Shown here: in pieces, positions 8,559 through 17,503 of the stretch
Layout: each line of letters opens with the position of its first letter
Numbering within the stretch: position 1 is the first letter of the stretch
From: CAYPGJ01 sp964638515
GTDB lineage: Bacteria; Planctomycetota; Phycisphaerae; Phycisphaerales; UBA1924
Direction: 5' to 3'
DNA length: 64,000 nt
Assembly (NCBI GenBank): GCA_964638515.1
Contig: CAZWZL010000003.1
Coordinates: forward strand, 1 to 64,000
Notes under the pieces: generated by a model
Seen by the model: the letters and a program-made list of their open reading frames with translations, nothing else
Database searches by the model: none
Told to the model about the DNA's origin: nothing
Made by a program: the position numbers and the translations under genes

Positions 8559-10253
8559 TCAGAATCGAAGCATCACCGCCGTGGCGTCATCCGCCAGATT
8601 CGGCGTCCCCCCATGCTGCTCAACAGCGGCCAGCAGACCCTCGAGGGCGCCGACGGCGCCGCCATCACGCAGCCAGTCGCTGACACGATCCATTCCAAAA
8701 AGCTCCCGCCTGCCCTCCGCCAGGGATGGCTGCTCCACGACGCCGTCGCTCACCACCAGCAACGAACTTCCGGCTGTGAGCGGCGCCGTGGCCGCGCGCC
8801 ACATGTCGCGATCGGGCGACACGCCCACCGGCAGCGCCTCGCCCTCGTCCAGACGCATCACCTCGCCCGAAGGCCCGCGCAGCAGGGCGTACCCGTGCCC
8901 GGCGTCCACGTATCTCGCCTCGCCCTTGGCCACATCGAACACGCCGAGCCACAGGGTGAGAAATCGGCTCATGGGCTGCCGGCGCGCGACGAAGGCGTTC
9001 AGCTCGGCCACCGCTCGGGCGGGGTCGCCATGCTCGGTGAGCTGTGAATGCAGGAACCCCTGCGCCGCGGTCATCAGCACCGACGCCGACACACCCTTTC
9101 CAGTCACGTCGCCCAACGCGACACCGACGCGCCCCCCCGGCAGCGCCACCACGTCGAAGAAATCGCCTCCGATGCCGCGGCCCGGGCGGCAGATGCCCTC
9201 GTAGGCAAACGCCCCCACCGTGCCTGATCGAGGCGGAAGGATCCAACGCTGCGCTTCCTCCGCCGCGGCCATCTCGGCGTCGTGCGACGCCTGCCGGCGC
9301 TCCAGGTCCATGCGACGCAGGTTCGCAAACGCCAGAGACGCCAGCCGGCCCAGCCCCACCGCGAACGCTGTGGCCTCGCGCTCAACCCCCTTGGTGTCCG
9401 TCCTCCGAGCGCCCGCGCGATTGTCGAGATACAGAAACGCGCCGACGCTCGGCCCGATCATAAGCGGCACGCACAGCGCCTCGTCGATCCCCAGCTGCGC
9501 GATGCTCATCGCATCCCCCTCCATCTCCCCTGACGCCATCAGCAAAGCGGGAGAACCCAGCGCCGCTTCCTCTATCAACGTGCGGCTCACGGGCAAACTC
9601 CCGCCGTCGATCACGCGCCCGAACGCGTTCCCCCTTGACGCCACGACCGAGATGTGCCCCGACGCATCGCGCGTGCGGAGAATCGCGGCGTTGGCAAACG
9701 ACGCCCCGGACACCGCGGCGGTCAGCACCGCTTCCGCCAGTTCCCGCTCCGACGAGGCCGCCTGAATCGCCTCCGCGCAGTCGAGCAGCAGCCCGAGCCG
9801 CTCCGCCGGACGAGCCGCCTCCGGACCGATCCGACGCACGATCGTTCCCATCGCGGAGTCATCGATCAACGCGTAGGTCTGAGCGGCCACTTGTTCCACG
9901 GCCGCGCGATCAACGACTTCAAACGCCCATGGCGCGAGCACGAGTCCGTCCCCCGGGCGAAGCGGGCACGCGCGCCCCGGCGTGAGCCGAACGCCATTGA
10001 CCCACGTGCCGTGCCGGCTGGAAGAGTCTCGAACGCTCCACGATCCGCCCCCCGTTCCCCGATCATCGGCGTGGAACTCCAGCACGGCATGGTCGCGCGA
10101 GACGTGATCATCTTCGGGGAGCGAAAGCGCGTGGGTCGCGCGGCGACCGATCGAGAGCGGTCCCGGGGCCACCAATTCCAGCGTCACCGCGCGTGGCCCG
10201 GCCACGGAAACGAGCGCGATGTCACTCATGCTGGCGGTCGTGGTGGCGTTCAT
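8559..10253 (-). CDS. FHA-GAF-SpoIIE/PP2C-type phosphatase
   Basis: Signalling protein of 564 residues. An N-terminal FHA phosphothreonine-binding domain (about 25-110; IGRRATH, DDHVSRDHAV, SSRHGTWVNG) is followed by a GAF-like sensor domain (about 150-310) and a C-terminal RsbU/SpoIIE-type Ser/Thr phosphatase domain (about 340-564) with the acidic metal-binding motifs GIGGDFFDV, LGDVTGKG and VSDGVVE. Proteins of this layout usually dephosphorylate anti-anti-sigma or related STAS partners; no such partner gene is nearby. ATG at 10253 follows GAGGG; an in-frame TTG at 10259 is less likely. It lies 41 bases downstream of the thioredoxin-NHL gene on the same strand and may be cotranscribed. Confidence 0.88.
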   Translation of the reverse strand: MNATTTASMSDIALVSVAGPRAVTLELVAPGPLSIGRRATHALSLPEDDHVSRDHAVLEFHADDRGTGGGSWSVRDSSSRHGTWVNGVRLTPGRACPLRPGDGLVLAPWAFEVVDRAAVEQVAAQTYALIDDSAMGTIVRRIGPEAARPAERLGLLLDCAEAIQAASSERELAEAVLTAAVSGASFANAAILRTRDASGHISVVASRGNAFGRVIDGGSLPVSRTLIEEAALGSPALLMASGEMEGDAMSIAQLGIDEALCVPLMIGPSVGAFLYLDNRAGARRTDTKGVEREATAFAVGLGRLASLAFANLRRMDLERRQASHDAEMAAAEEAQRWILPPRSGTVGAFAYEGICRPGRGIGGDFFDVVALPGGRVGVALGDVTGKGVSASVLMTAAQGFLHSQLTEHGDPARAVAELNAFVARRQPMSRFLTLWLGVFDVAKGEARYVDAGHGYALLRGPSGEVMRLDEGEALPVGVSPDRDMWRAATAPLTAGSSLLVVSDGVVEQPSLAEGRRELFGMDRVSDWLRDGGAVGALEGLLAAVEQHGGTPNLADDATAVMLRF

Positions 10254-10294
10254 CGGCAACCCTCAATCGAGCCCGACGATCCTACCCCCACCCA

Positions 10295-12292
10295 TCAGGG
10301 CTTGCCCTCGCCCCCGTCGAGCCTCACGCGGGAGCCGGCGCCCTCGCGCACACGAACGTCCACCGTCCAGGCAACGCTGCGGGGCGCGCACAGCTCGCGG
10401 TCCTCGTCGGTGCAGATCGCAAACCGGGCCACCACCCGCCACGCCCCTTCCTGAGCCGACGATGACGGCACAACCACTTCCACAGGAAACGCTCCCTCAC
10501 GGAGCGTTCGTTGCGCCATCGTCAGCCCGTCCCGTTCCACGCGCACCGACACGGGCGCATCCCCATTGACGTGCGCTCCCGCCGGAAGCGGCGCGCGGAT
10601 CTCCAGAGTCACGGCCGCTTTCCCCTCGATCGCGACACTCGCGCGCAACTCTTCGTCCACCCGCTCGGGCGCTGCGCCCGGCGCGCCGTCCAGACCTTGA
10701 AGCGCCACCTCCACCCAACCCCGCGTCGCCGGATCAACCATCAGCACTCGATGGTTGTTCGTGTCGGCCACGAACAACCTCGCGGCGTCCCCTTTTCCGG
10801 ACAGGTGCAACCCTCCAGGCTCGTACAACATCGGCCCGTCCGTTTCGCCGCCAAGCCAGGATTCAACTGTCAGCGCGGCGGTGTCGATCCGGCGCACCTT
10901 GTGGTTGTACGTGTCCGCAACGAGCAGCGCCTCTCCCCACACCGTCACCCCCAACGGGTGCTGCAGACGCGCCACGCGATGATCGCCGTCCTGATCCCCG
11001 AATTCGAACAACCCCTTACCGACGATCGTGCGAACCTGGCCCCTGGTTAAGTCCACCACCCTCACCGCGGAGACTTCCGAGTCGGCGAAGAACAGTTCGC
11101 GCCCACGGAGCGCCAGCCCCGAGGGCTGCGCCAACGCCGCGGTCTCTATGTCACCATCCACGATGTTCTCGATCCCCGACCCCGCGTACGCGGCGATCGT
11201 CCCCTTGGCCAGATCCATCATCCAGATCTGGTGAGGGCCGGCCATGGCGATGAACATGGCCTCGCCGTCCACCACCAGGTCCCAAGGCGAATTCAGCGCC
11301 TGCATTGAGGCCCGTCCTCCGCCTCGCCGATCCCTACCCTGCACCCCCGTCCCAGCGATCGTCGTCACGAGCCCAACGCCGAGATCGATCGCGCGAATCG
11401 CGTGGTTTCGCCGGTCTGCCACGAACAGTCGAGTCCCGTCGTCACTCAGCGTCATTCCCTGCGGCTCGTAGAACCGCGCCGCGTCCGCCGATCCGTCCAC
11501 GAACCCCGACACCGGTCCGCCGAACACGCGTCGCACCACGGCGCGCCCGTTCTGGTCCGGCCAGCCCGCTTCGACCACCCGGTGGCGCCCGGAGTCCGCG
11601 ATGAACAGACGGCCGCCCTCCGCGTCACCGAGCACCTTTCCCGGGAAAAGCAGCCCGCTCGCGCTCGCCACGCTCGCGTCGCGCCGAATCTGCGGCGCCC
11701 GCGCCGCGAGCGTGCCGGCGCGCCGCCCCTCTTCGATCGCCGCGCGGATCGCCCCCTCGAGCAACTCGCGGTTTCCTTCACCCGACGTCGTGCCGATCAC
11801 ACGTCCATCCGGCCCCACCAGCACCAGCGTCGGCCAGCCCCGCGCCCCGAACCGGCTCCAGATCTCCATCTCCTTGTCCACGACGACAGGATGCGCGATC
11901 TCGTACCGCTGAACGGCGGTGCGGATATTCCTGCGATCGGCCTCGTTGTCGAATTTGGCCGAGTGCACGCCGATCACGACGAACGGCTCATCGGCAAACG
12001 TCTGCTCCAGTTCCTCGATCTCATCCAGCACGTGAATGCAGTTGATGCAGCAATAGGTCCAGAAGTCGAGCAGCACGACCTGCCCGCGCAGGTCTCCATC
12101 GAACCGGAGCGGTCGATCCGTGTTCAGCCAGCCGAGATTGGGTTCGAGTTCCGGCGCTCGCGGACCCGCAAACATGTTCGCTCCTTCCTGCGTTGCGCCG
12201 GCTGTCACCAGCCCGCGCCCGGCCAGCGCGAGAACGCTTATCGCCCCGGCCAGCGCCATCGTCGCCACACGCCATCGAACGGACAGTCTCAC
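10295..12292 (-). CDS. Exported thioredoxin-like protein with NHL repeats
   Basis: A 665-residue protein resembling animal NHLRC2 and its bacterial relatives. An N-terminal hydrophobic segment (about residues 10-32) suggests export or membrane anchoring. A thioredoxin-like domain of the TlpA/AhpC type carries CINC at C82/C85 (FWTYCCINCIHVLDE). The middle and C-terminal parts form a beta-propeller of NHL-like units (LFVADRRNHAIRAID, LLVADTYNHKVRRID, LFVADTNNHRVLMVD), followed by a small beta domain. The GTG start at 12292 is chosen from GGGAG just upstream and the position of the hydrophobic segment; ATG at codon 12 is possible. The substrate is unknown. Confidence 0.85.
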   Translation of the reverse strand: MRLSVRWRVATMALAGAISVLALAGRGLVTAGATQEGANMFAGPRAPELEPNLGWLNTDRPLRFDGDLRGQVVLLDFWTYCCINCIHVLDEIEELEQTFADEPFVVIGVHSAKFDNEADRRNIRTAVQRYEIAHPVVVDKEMEIWSRFGARGWPTLVLVGPDGRVIGTTSGEGNRELLEGAIRAAIEEGRRAGTLAARAPQIRRDASVASASGLLFPGKVLGDAEGGRLFIADSGRHRVVEAGWPDQNGRAVVRRVFGGPVSGFVDGSADAARFYEPQGMTLSDDGTRLFVADRRNHAIRAIDLGVGLVTTIAGTGVQGRDRRGGGRASMQALNSPWDLVVDGEAMFIAMAGPHQIWMMDLAKGTIAAYAGSGIENIVDGDIETAALAQPSGLALRGRELFFADSEVSAVRVVDLTRGQVRTIVGKGLFEFGDQDGDHRVARLQHPLGVTVWGEALLVADTYNHKVRRIDTAALTVESWLGGETDGPMLYEPGGLHLSGKGDAARLFVADTNNHRVLMVDPATRGWVEVALQGLDGAPGAAPERVDEELRASVAIEGKAAVTLEIRAPLPAGAHVNGDAPVSVRVERDGLTMAQRTLREGAFPVEVVVPSSSAQEGAWRVVARFAICTDEDRELCAPRSVAWTVDVRVREGAGSRVRLDGGEGKP

Positions 12293-12392
12293 AAGACTCC
12301 CTTCTTGCGAGCACCGGGCCCACGCCCCCGATGGTCGCACCGCTGACGGTAGGCCGCTGGCGTGACGCACGGTTCCGCAGCACAATCCGGCC

Positions 12393-12872
12393 ATGAACGC
12401 ACGTGACTATCCCGCGATCGCACGCCGAGTCGCGCTCGAGCTGCCAGCGAGCGCGAATCGCGATCAGCGCATGCGCGCGGCCGTCGACCTCCTGTGGGAT
12501 GCGCTCCACCCCACCGGCGTTTCGTGGGCCGGGTTCTACCTCGACGCGCACGACGGGGAATCCATGATCCTCGGGCCGCGCCGTGACAAGCCCGCCTGCT
12601 CGCCCATCGGGCTGCACGGGGCGTGCGGCCGCTGCTTCATCGACCGGCGCAGCCTCGTCGTGCGCGACGTGGCCGAACTCGGTCCCAACTACATCGCCTG
12701 CGACCCGCGTGATAGATCCGAGGTGGTCGTGCCGTGCCTGGACCCGGACGGCTCGGCCTGGGGCGTGCTGGACCTCGACTCCCACGATGTGGGCTCATTC
12801 AGCAACGCCGACGCAGAGGGCCTCCGTTGCGTGCTCCTGAGCGCGGGGCTCACACGCAAACACACCCCCTGA
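12393..12872 (+). CDS. GAF-domain protein, free methionine-(R)-sulfoxide reductase-like
   Basis: A 159-residue single GAF domain. Three cysteines, C69 (KPACSPIG), C78 (HGACGRC) and C103 (YIACDP), have roughly the spacing of the catalytic and resolving cysteines of E. coli free Met-R-sulfoxide reductase, and the downstream EVVVP and GVLDLDS motifs also fit that family. An extra Cys is at 81. Such enzymes reduce free methionine-R-sulfoxide in the cytoplasm, protecting against oxidation. The gene diverges from the thioredoxin-NHL gene with only 100 bases between starts. The catalytic assignment is inferred from the cysteine pattern. Confidence 0.75.
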   Translation: MNARDYPAIARRVALELPASANRDQRMRAAVDLLWDALHPTGVSWAGFYLDAHDGESMILGPRRDKPACSPIGLHGACGRCFIDRRSLVVRDVAELGPNYIACDPRDRSEVVVPCLDPDGSAWGVLDLDSHDVGSFSNADAEGLRCVLLSAGLTRKHTP

Positions 12873-12999
12873 GCACGGGCGCGAATATCTGCGTGGTCTG
12901 AATCCGCTGACGCGCACCCGCCGAAGGCTGCCTATGACGGCGCGGTGATGCAGGATCGCCGCCGATTCAGAAGCAGGCGCGCATCAAGGAGTGCATCTC

Positions 13000-13224
13000 A
13001 TGCGGATTCTCGACGTTGTGGCGGCAACATTGCTGGTGATCGGTGGTCTTAACTGGGGCTTGTGGGGGCTGCTCGAGTTGGATCTCGTGGCGCTCGTGGC
13101 GGGCGGCAACACGGCCATTCTCGCGAAGATCGTCTACACCCTGGTGGGCCTCGCGGCGGTGTACCAGGTCGCGTCGCTCCGCGCGATCCAGTCGCGCTGG
13201 GGCGTCCGGCCCGCGATGGCCTGA
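13000..13224 (+). CDS. DUF378 small membrane protein
   Basis: A 74-residue protein with two predicted membrane helices (about 5-27 and 37-58). The first contains the DUF378 hallmark LLVIGGLNWGLWGL. The second, ILAKIVYTLVGLAAVYQVA, ends in a basic Arg-rich tail. ATG at 13000 has AAGGAG eight bases upstream; a GTG at 12991 overlaps that ribosome-binding site and is unlikely. The function of the family is unknown. Confidence 0.85.
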   Translation: MRILDVVAATLLVIGGLNWGLWGLLELDLVALVAGGNTAILAKIVYTLVGLAAVYQVASLRAIQSRWGVRPAMA

Positions 13225-13271
13225 CGACCAATCCGCGCGACGGCGCGGAGCGCGGTGGATGGGTCACGGCA

Positions 13272-13310
13272 CAAAACAAACAAGAGCGGCGAGCCCGGGG
13301 GGCCCGCCGC
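13272..13310 (-). terminator. Terminator of the FG-rich protein gene
   Basis: Read on the minus strand, an 11-bp GC-rich stem with one mismatch and a 3-4 base loop (13286-13310) is followed by a T-rich run (TCTTGTTTGTTTTG). It also lies 60 bases after the DUF378 stop, but there is no T-tract on the plus strand. Confidence 0.7.
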
Positions 13311-13362
13311 CTCTCGTTGACGTGCCGGAGCGCAGATTCGCTCCGTAAGACAGTGTCCCGGC

Positions 13363-14265
13363 TCAGGCCGCGTCGCGGCAGAGGCCGGGGTTGGTGTTGG
13401 GCTGATTGGTGATGCCCGTCGGATACGAACCGCCGCCGACGTTCTGACCGTTGGACGGTGCGTAGTACGGCGTGTTCGTCGTCGTGAACGCGCCGGGGTT
13501 CACGCCGGAGAAGAAGGCGGGGTTGAACGAGGGGGTGTTGGCGAATGCGTTCGCCCAGAAGAAGCCCGGGTTCGCCCCGAACGTGTTCATGAAGTTCGGC
13601 GTCGTGTTCCAGCCGGGATTGGCGGTGAAAAACGTGTTCGTGTTCCAGTTCCAGGGCATGTTGCCCGTGTTCCAATTCCAGGGCGTGCTGTTCGTCCACG
13701 GGGTGGCGCCGAACGGCGTCTGGAACTGGCCGTTCCAGGGGAACGAGCCGTAGAAGTTGGTAGTGGCCGGGCTGAAACCGTTCGTCCAGCCCGCGAACGA
13801 GTTGTAGCCGGGGAAGGAGGGGGTATTGCCGAACGAGGGCGTGTTGAAGTTGGGGTTCCCGCCCGTGAACGGGTTCGCGTTCGTCCAGCCGAACGGCGTG
13901 TTCCAGTTGTTCCAGTTGTTCCATCCGCCGAACGAGCCGCCGAATGGATTGAAGCCGAACGAGTTGGTATTGGCGGGGAACGCGCCCGTGCCGTTCCAGC
14001 GATTAGGCGTGGAATTGGTCCAGCCCGTGGGCGTGCTCGCGTAGCCGAAATTCGGCGTGCCGCCCGTGTTGATCCAGTTGCCCAGCCCCGGGCCCCACGG
14101 ATTCTGGAACATCGGGCCGAAGCCGCCGGGCGTCGGACCGCCAAACGTGTTGTTCACGCCGGGGAAGCACCCAGTGCCGCACGATCCGAACGCCGTGGGG
14201 GTCGCGAAGGCATTGGTAAAACCAAACGGGTTAGATGCGGTGAACGGGTTGCTGTACTGGTTCAT
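13363..14265 (-). CDS. Asn/Gly/Phe/Trp-rich protein with FG dipeptides, unknown function
   Basis: A 300-residue low-complexity protein that I do not recognise. It is dominated by Asn, Gly, Phe, Pro, Thr and Trp, with almost no charged residues. Twelve FG dipeptides occur (for example NPFGF, NPFGGSFGGW, TPFGW, NTFGG), along with WNNWNNWN and PWNWN runs. No signal peptide or membrane segment is visible; only a few cysteines are present (CGTGC near the start, one near the end). ATG at 14265 has AGGAG upstream. The codon pattern and clean start, stop and terminator support a real gene. Composition suggests an intrinsically disordered, self-associating protein; nothing in the neighbourhood explains its role. 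Confidence 0.75.
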   Translation of the reverse strand: MNQYSNPFTASNPFGFTNAFATPTAFGSCGTGCFPGVNNTFGGPTPGGFGPMFQNPWGPGLGNWINTGGTPNFGYASTPTGWTNSTPNRWNGTGAFPANTNSFGFNPFGGSFGGWNNWNNWNTPFGWTNANPFTGGNPNFNTPSFGNTPSFPGYNSFAGWTNGFSPATTNFYGSFPWNGQFQTPFGATPWTNSTPWNWNTGNMPWNWNTNTFFTANPGWNTTPNFMNTFGANPGFFWANAFANTPSFNPAFFSGVNPGAFTTTNTPYYAPSNGQNVGGGSYPTGITNQPNTNPGLCRDAA

Positions 14266-14576
14266 TCGTGTCTGGCTCCTGCGCGTGCGATCGCACGACT
14301 TCAGTGGGAAAAAACTCCCCCTCGCGAGGCGCACCGGCGCTTCGCTCGAGGTTGGTCTGCTCGCTGGTGTCCGGCCGGAATGGGGCGATCGCCTTGAAGG
14401 CCGCCTGGTCGCATCGTTCCGTCCCGTCCCGTACTCCTCGGGGCCCCGTTCGACGGATCGACGCCGCGTCCCGACCCCGACTCCACGGGGCCGTCCGACG
14501 TTGCAGACCTGTCATCGGCCACCCAGAGCCCGCCCGTTGAGCCCGACCATCGGATTTTCGGGACAACCCTCGCGCG
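14266..14576. other. Intergenic region, no gene seen
   Basis: Divergent spacer between the FG-rich protein gene (minus) and tRNA-Ile (plus). Short open frames on both strands here have neither ribosome-binding sites nor recognisable products. It presumably holds the promoter of the FG-rich protein gene; I could not identify that promoter with confidence. Confidence 0.5.
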
Positions 14577-14604
14577 TTGAAGGTCGGAAAGTGGCCGGTA
14601 TACT
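14577..14604 (+). promoter_or_regulatory. Promoter of tRNA-Ile
   Basis: TTGAAG (14577-14582) and TATACT (14599-14604) are separated by 16 bases, and the tRNA begins 13 bases after the -10 box. This is the best sigma-70-like match noticed in the window. Confidence 0.6.
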
Positions 14605-14617
14605 CCCGCCGTCTTCC

Positions 14618-14691
14618 GGGCGTGTAGCTCAGGTGGCTAGAGCGCACCCCTGATAAGGGTGAGGTCGCAGGTTCGACTCCTGCCACGCCCA
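14618..14691 (+). tRNA. tRNA-Ile (GAT anticodon)
   Basis: A 74-base cloverleaf: acceptor stem GGGCGTG pairs with CACGCCC, the anticodon stem CACCC/GGGTG encloses loop CTGATAA with anticodon GAT, and the T arm carries GGTTCGACTCC. The discriminator is A. CCA is not encoded. Confidence 0.96.
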
Positions 14692-14747
14692 TTCGCCAAC
14701 GCACGGCCTCGTGCGGGCGCCCCCGGGAACGACGCCGGCAGCGAGGC

Positions 14748-15806
14748 ATGGCCAGCCCCAACCCTTCCGAATCCCGACCTACGCCGACCGCCGACGCCTC
14801 GGAAGCGACGCGCGCCGCCGCTCAGGCTTTTCGCGATGACTACGCCGCCGTTCGAACGCAGATCGAGCGCGCCATCGTGGGCCAGCGCGAGATCATCGAC
14901 GGCGTTCTCACCTGTCTCTTCGCCGGCGGCCACGCGCTGCTCGAAGGCGCTCCGGGTCTGGGCAAGACCCTGCTGGTGCGAACGCTCGCTCAGGCCGTTT
15001 CGCTCAAGTTCTCGCGCATCCAGTTCACGCCCGACCTCATGCCCGCGGACGTGACGGGCGCGACCATCCTTACCGATGCGCCGGAAGGCCGCCGATTCAC
15101 GTTCCAGAAGGGCCCGATCTTCGCGAACATCGTGCTCGCGGACGAGATCAACCGCGCGACGCCCAAGACGCAGTCCGCGCTCCTCGAAGCCATGCAGGAG
15201 CGATCGGTCACCGTGGGCGGCTCCACCCACCAGCTCGAAGCCCCGTTCTTCGTCATGGCGACGCAGAATCCCATCGAGCAGGAAGGCACGTATCCCCTGC
15301 CCGAGGCGCAGCTCGACCGCTTCTTCTTCAAGCTGCTGGTGGGACACACGTCGCGCTCAGAACTCGCCGAGATTCTGAACCGCACCACCGCCGGCGCACA
15401 AGATGAGCCGAAGCCCGTCATCGACGGCCCGGGCATCCTGAAGCATCAGGCTCTGACGAGACGCGTGGCCGCGGCGCCGCACGTGCAGGACTACGCCGTG
15501 CGTCTCACTCTGGCCACTCAGCCAAATCCCGACGGGCGGGCCAGCGAGTCGTTCGCGACCCCGATGGTGAACCGGTTCGTTCGGTTTGGAGCGAGCCCGC
15601 GCGCCGCGCAATCGATCACGCTCGGGGCCAAGGTCCGCGCGCTGCTCGACGGGCGCGCCGCGATCTCCATCGACGACATCCGCGCCGTCGCCACGCCGGC
15701 GCTCCGCCACCGGCTCCTGCTGAACTTCGAGGGTGAGGCCGAGGGAGTCACCACCGACGCCATCGTCGAGAACCTCCTCGCCACGCTTCCCGTGAAGCCC
15801 GCGTGA
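14748..15806 (+). CDS. MoxR-type AAA+ ATPase
   Basis: A 352-residue AAA+ ATPase of the MoxR family, chaperone-like proteins that assist maturation of metal-dependent or secreted complexes, often with von Willebrand-domain partners. Walker A is GAPGLGKT (67-74), Walker B is IVLADEINR (128-136), and ATQNPIEQEGTYPLPEAQ is the typical sensor 1/arginine-finger region of MoxR. A putative lipoprotein gene follows 43 bases later in the same direction. No DUF58 or VWA partner lies in the window, although these usually follow moxR. Confidence 0.92.
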   Translation: MASPNPSESRPTPTADASEATRAAAQAFRDDYAAVRTQIERAIVGQREIIDGVLTCLFAGGHALLEGAPGLGKTLLVRTLAQAVSLKFSRIQFTPDLMPADVTGATILTDAPEGRRFTFQKGPIFANIVLADEINRATPKTQSALLEAMQERSVTVGGSTHQLEAPFFVMATQNPIEQEGTYPLPEAQLDRFFFKLLVGHTSRSELAEILNRTTAGAQDEPKPVIDGPGILKHQALTRRVAAAPHVQDYAVRLTLATQPNPDGRASESFATPMVNRFVRFGASPRAAQSITLGAKVRALLDGRAAISIDDIRAVATPALRHRLLLNFEGEAEGVTTDAIVENLLATLPVKPA

Positions 15807-15849
15807 CGAGGCAACCGCCGTCCCCATCGCCCCGAACAATCATGCACCG

Positions 15850-17496
15850 ATGACGCCGTCGAACCACATGGGCGACCGCGCGCGAGCTCGTGCAATCCTG
15901 GCGATCACGCTCGGCTTGATCGTCCCGCTCCAGGCCTGCGCGCCGGGCCGCGCCGACCGTCCGGCCCTCTTCGACGAGTCGTTCGCCCACGCGCTCGCGC
16001 CCGCGGCCTCCGTCGAGCACGCCACGCCCGGGAGAGCGCTGGTCATCCCGCTCCGAGCTCCGGCTTCCACCACCGACGCGCCTCCGTCGGTGTTCGCGTC
16101 CATCGACGGAGGCGATCCGATCCCGGGCGCGATCTACCGACTCATCCCCCCCTCGCCCGACGCCGACCCCTGGCTGGGCGGCGTGGGCGCATGGCGCGCA
16201 CTGCCCGCGGGCGCCGATGAACCCAGCGAAGTCACGTCAATCGGTGTCTGGGTCGCGGTGCTCGTGATTCCGCCCGAGGCGCGCCCCGCCTCGATCACCA
16301 TCAACGCGCGCATCGTGCGGCTTCGCTGGCTCGAGCCTCCGGCGCGATCCACCGATTCCGCGTGGAGTCAGATCCCGCAGTCGCTCGAGCGGTTTCTCGC
16401 CACGGTGCGAAACGATCCAACGCAGCGATGGCGGGAGCGCCTGATCCGCGAACGACTCGTCGCCCCTCCCTCGCGCGATCCCCCCCTCTCTCATCCCGCG
16501 CTCGAACTGCTCGCGCTGCAGACGGAGGACCGCTGGCGCGCGGGGCTGCAACGCCTCCGGCAAACGTGCGGCGAATCTCTCGCGGACGCCGCGCTCCGCT
16601 CACTGACCGCGTTCGTTATGAGCCGCGATGGGCCCATTTTTCCCGTTTGGCCGACGGACGCCGTGGCGACGAGCTCGCTGCTCGACGCGTTGTTGGACGA
16701 AACGCTCACCGCTTCGGCGCTCGAATCCAGAGTGCGCGCCTATCTCGCCGCGTTTCCGCCGGCCACCGCGTGGATGCGGGACGATGCCGGCTCCCCGTCC
16801 GGCGCCATCGTCGGGCTGGCCGATCTTTCCGGCGCAGCATCCGCGGCCACGCTCGCGTGGCGCGCCGCCCCCAACTTCCGCCCGGAAATGATCGCCCTCT
16901 CAGCCTTCTCCACGCAGTCCGTTCCGTTGCACGGCGCCGCCGATGCCATCGACGCGCGCATCGGGACGTGGACCACCACGCTTCCAACGCTCGCGATCCC
17001 CATTGCTGCACGACCACCCGGCGTCACGCTCGGCCCGCTTCGCGCCGATCACACGCTCGAATCATGGCGCTCGGGCGCCGAGCACGCCGCGATCCCCTCC
17101 GCCGCCGCGCTGCTCCGTCCTGCGATCGCCGCGTCCGGCTGGGAGCTCTATCTCCAGTGCTCCGGCGCGCCGGCAAAGGACGAGTTTGTTCGAATCTACC
17201 TCGGCCCGACAGACGCTCCTACCCACATCCTTCGCGTCACCCCCGACGGCTCGCTGATCGATGAGCGCTCCCCCGTGACATCCTCCCGCATCGTGCTCGC
17301 CAAGCACGACGCCGGGTGGAGCGCGATCATCCCGATCCCCGCCAGCGGCGTCGGCGCCTCGGAAGACCCGCTCCTGATCGCCATCGAACGCGTCGACGCG
17401 CGATCCCGCCGGTCTGCATGGCCCCGCGCGCTGCTCCCATGGCAAGCGGCGCCCGGCCGCGCCGCCGTGGATCTCTCCGCCTGGCGCGCCCCTTGA
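15850..17496 (+). CDS. Putative lipoprotein, unknown function
   Basis: A 548-residue exported protein not assigned to a family. The N-terminus has a hydrophobic segment ending in a lipobox-like VPLQAC, with Cys30 as the candidate lipidated residue. The middle (about 170-330) is predicted to be largely helical. The last 150 residues (from about ITLGPLRADHTLESW through WELYLQCSGAPAKDE to SGWSAIIPIPASG) have the look of a CBM9/DOMON-like beta domain, but this is only a sequence impression. An alternative ATG is six codons inside. It follows moxR closely, so it may be a client or partner of that ATPase. Confidence 0.7.
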   Translation: MTPSNHMGDRARARAILAITLGLIVPLQACAPGRADRPALFDESFAHALAPAASVEHATPGRALVIPLRAPASTTDAPPSVFASIDGGDPIPGAIYRLIPPSPDADPWLGGVGAWRALPAGADEPSEVTSIGVWVAVLVIPPEARPASITINARIVRLRWLEPPARSTDSAWSQIPQSLERFLATVRNDPTQRWRERLIRERLVAPPSRDPPLSHPALELLALQTEDRWRAGLQRLRQTCGESLADAALRSLTAFVMSRDGPIFPVWPTDAVATSSLLDALLDETLTASALESRVRAYLAAFPPATAWMRDDAGSPSGAIVGLADLSGAASAATLAWRAAPNFRPEMIALSAFSTQSVPLHGAADAIDARIGTWTTTLPTLAIPIAARPPGVTLGPLRADHTLESWRSGAEHAAIPSAAALLRPAIAASGWELYLQCSGAPAKDEFVRIYLGPTDAPTHILRVTPDGSLIDERSPVTSSRIVLAKHDAGWSAIIPIPASGVGASEDPLLIAIERVDARSRRSAWPRALLPWQAAPGRAAVDLSAWRAP

Positions 17497-17503
17497 CCGA
17501 GCA

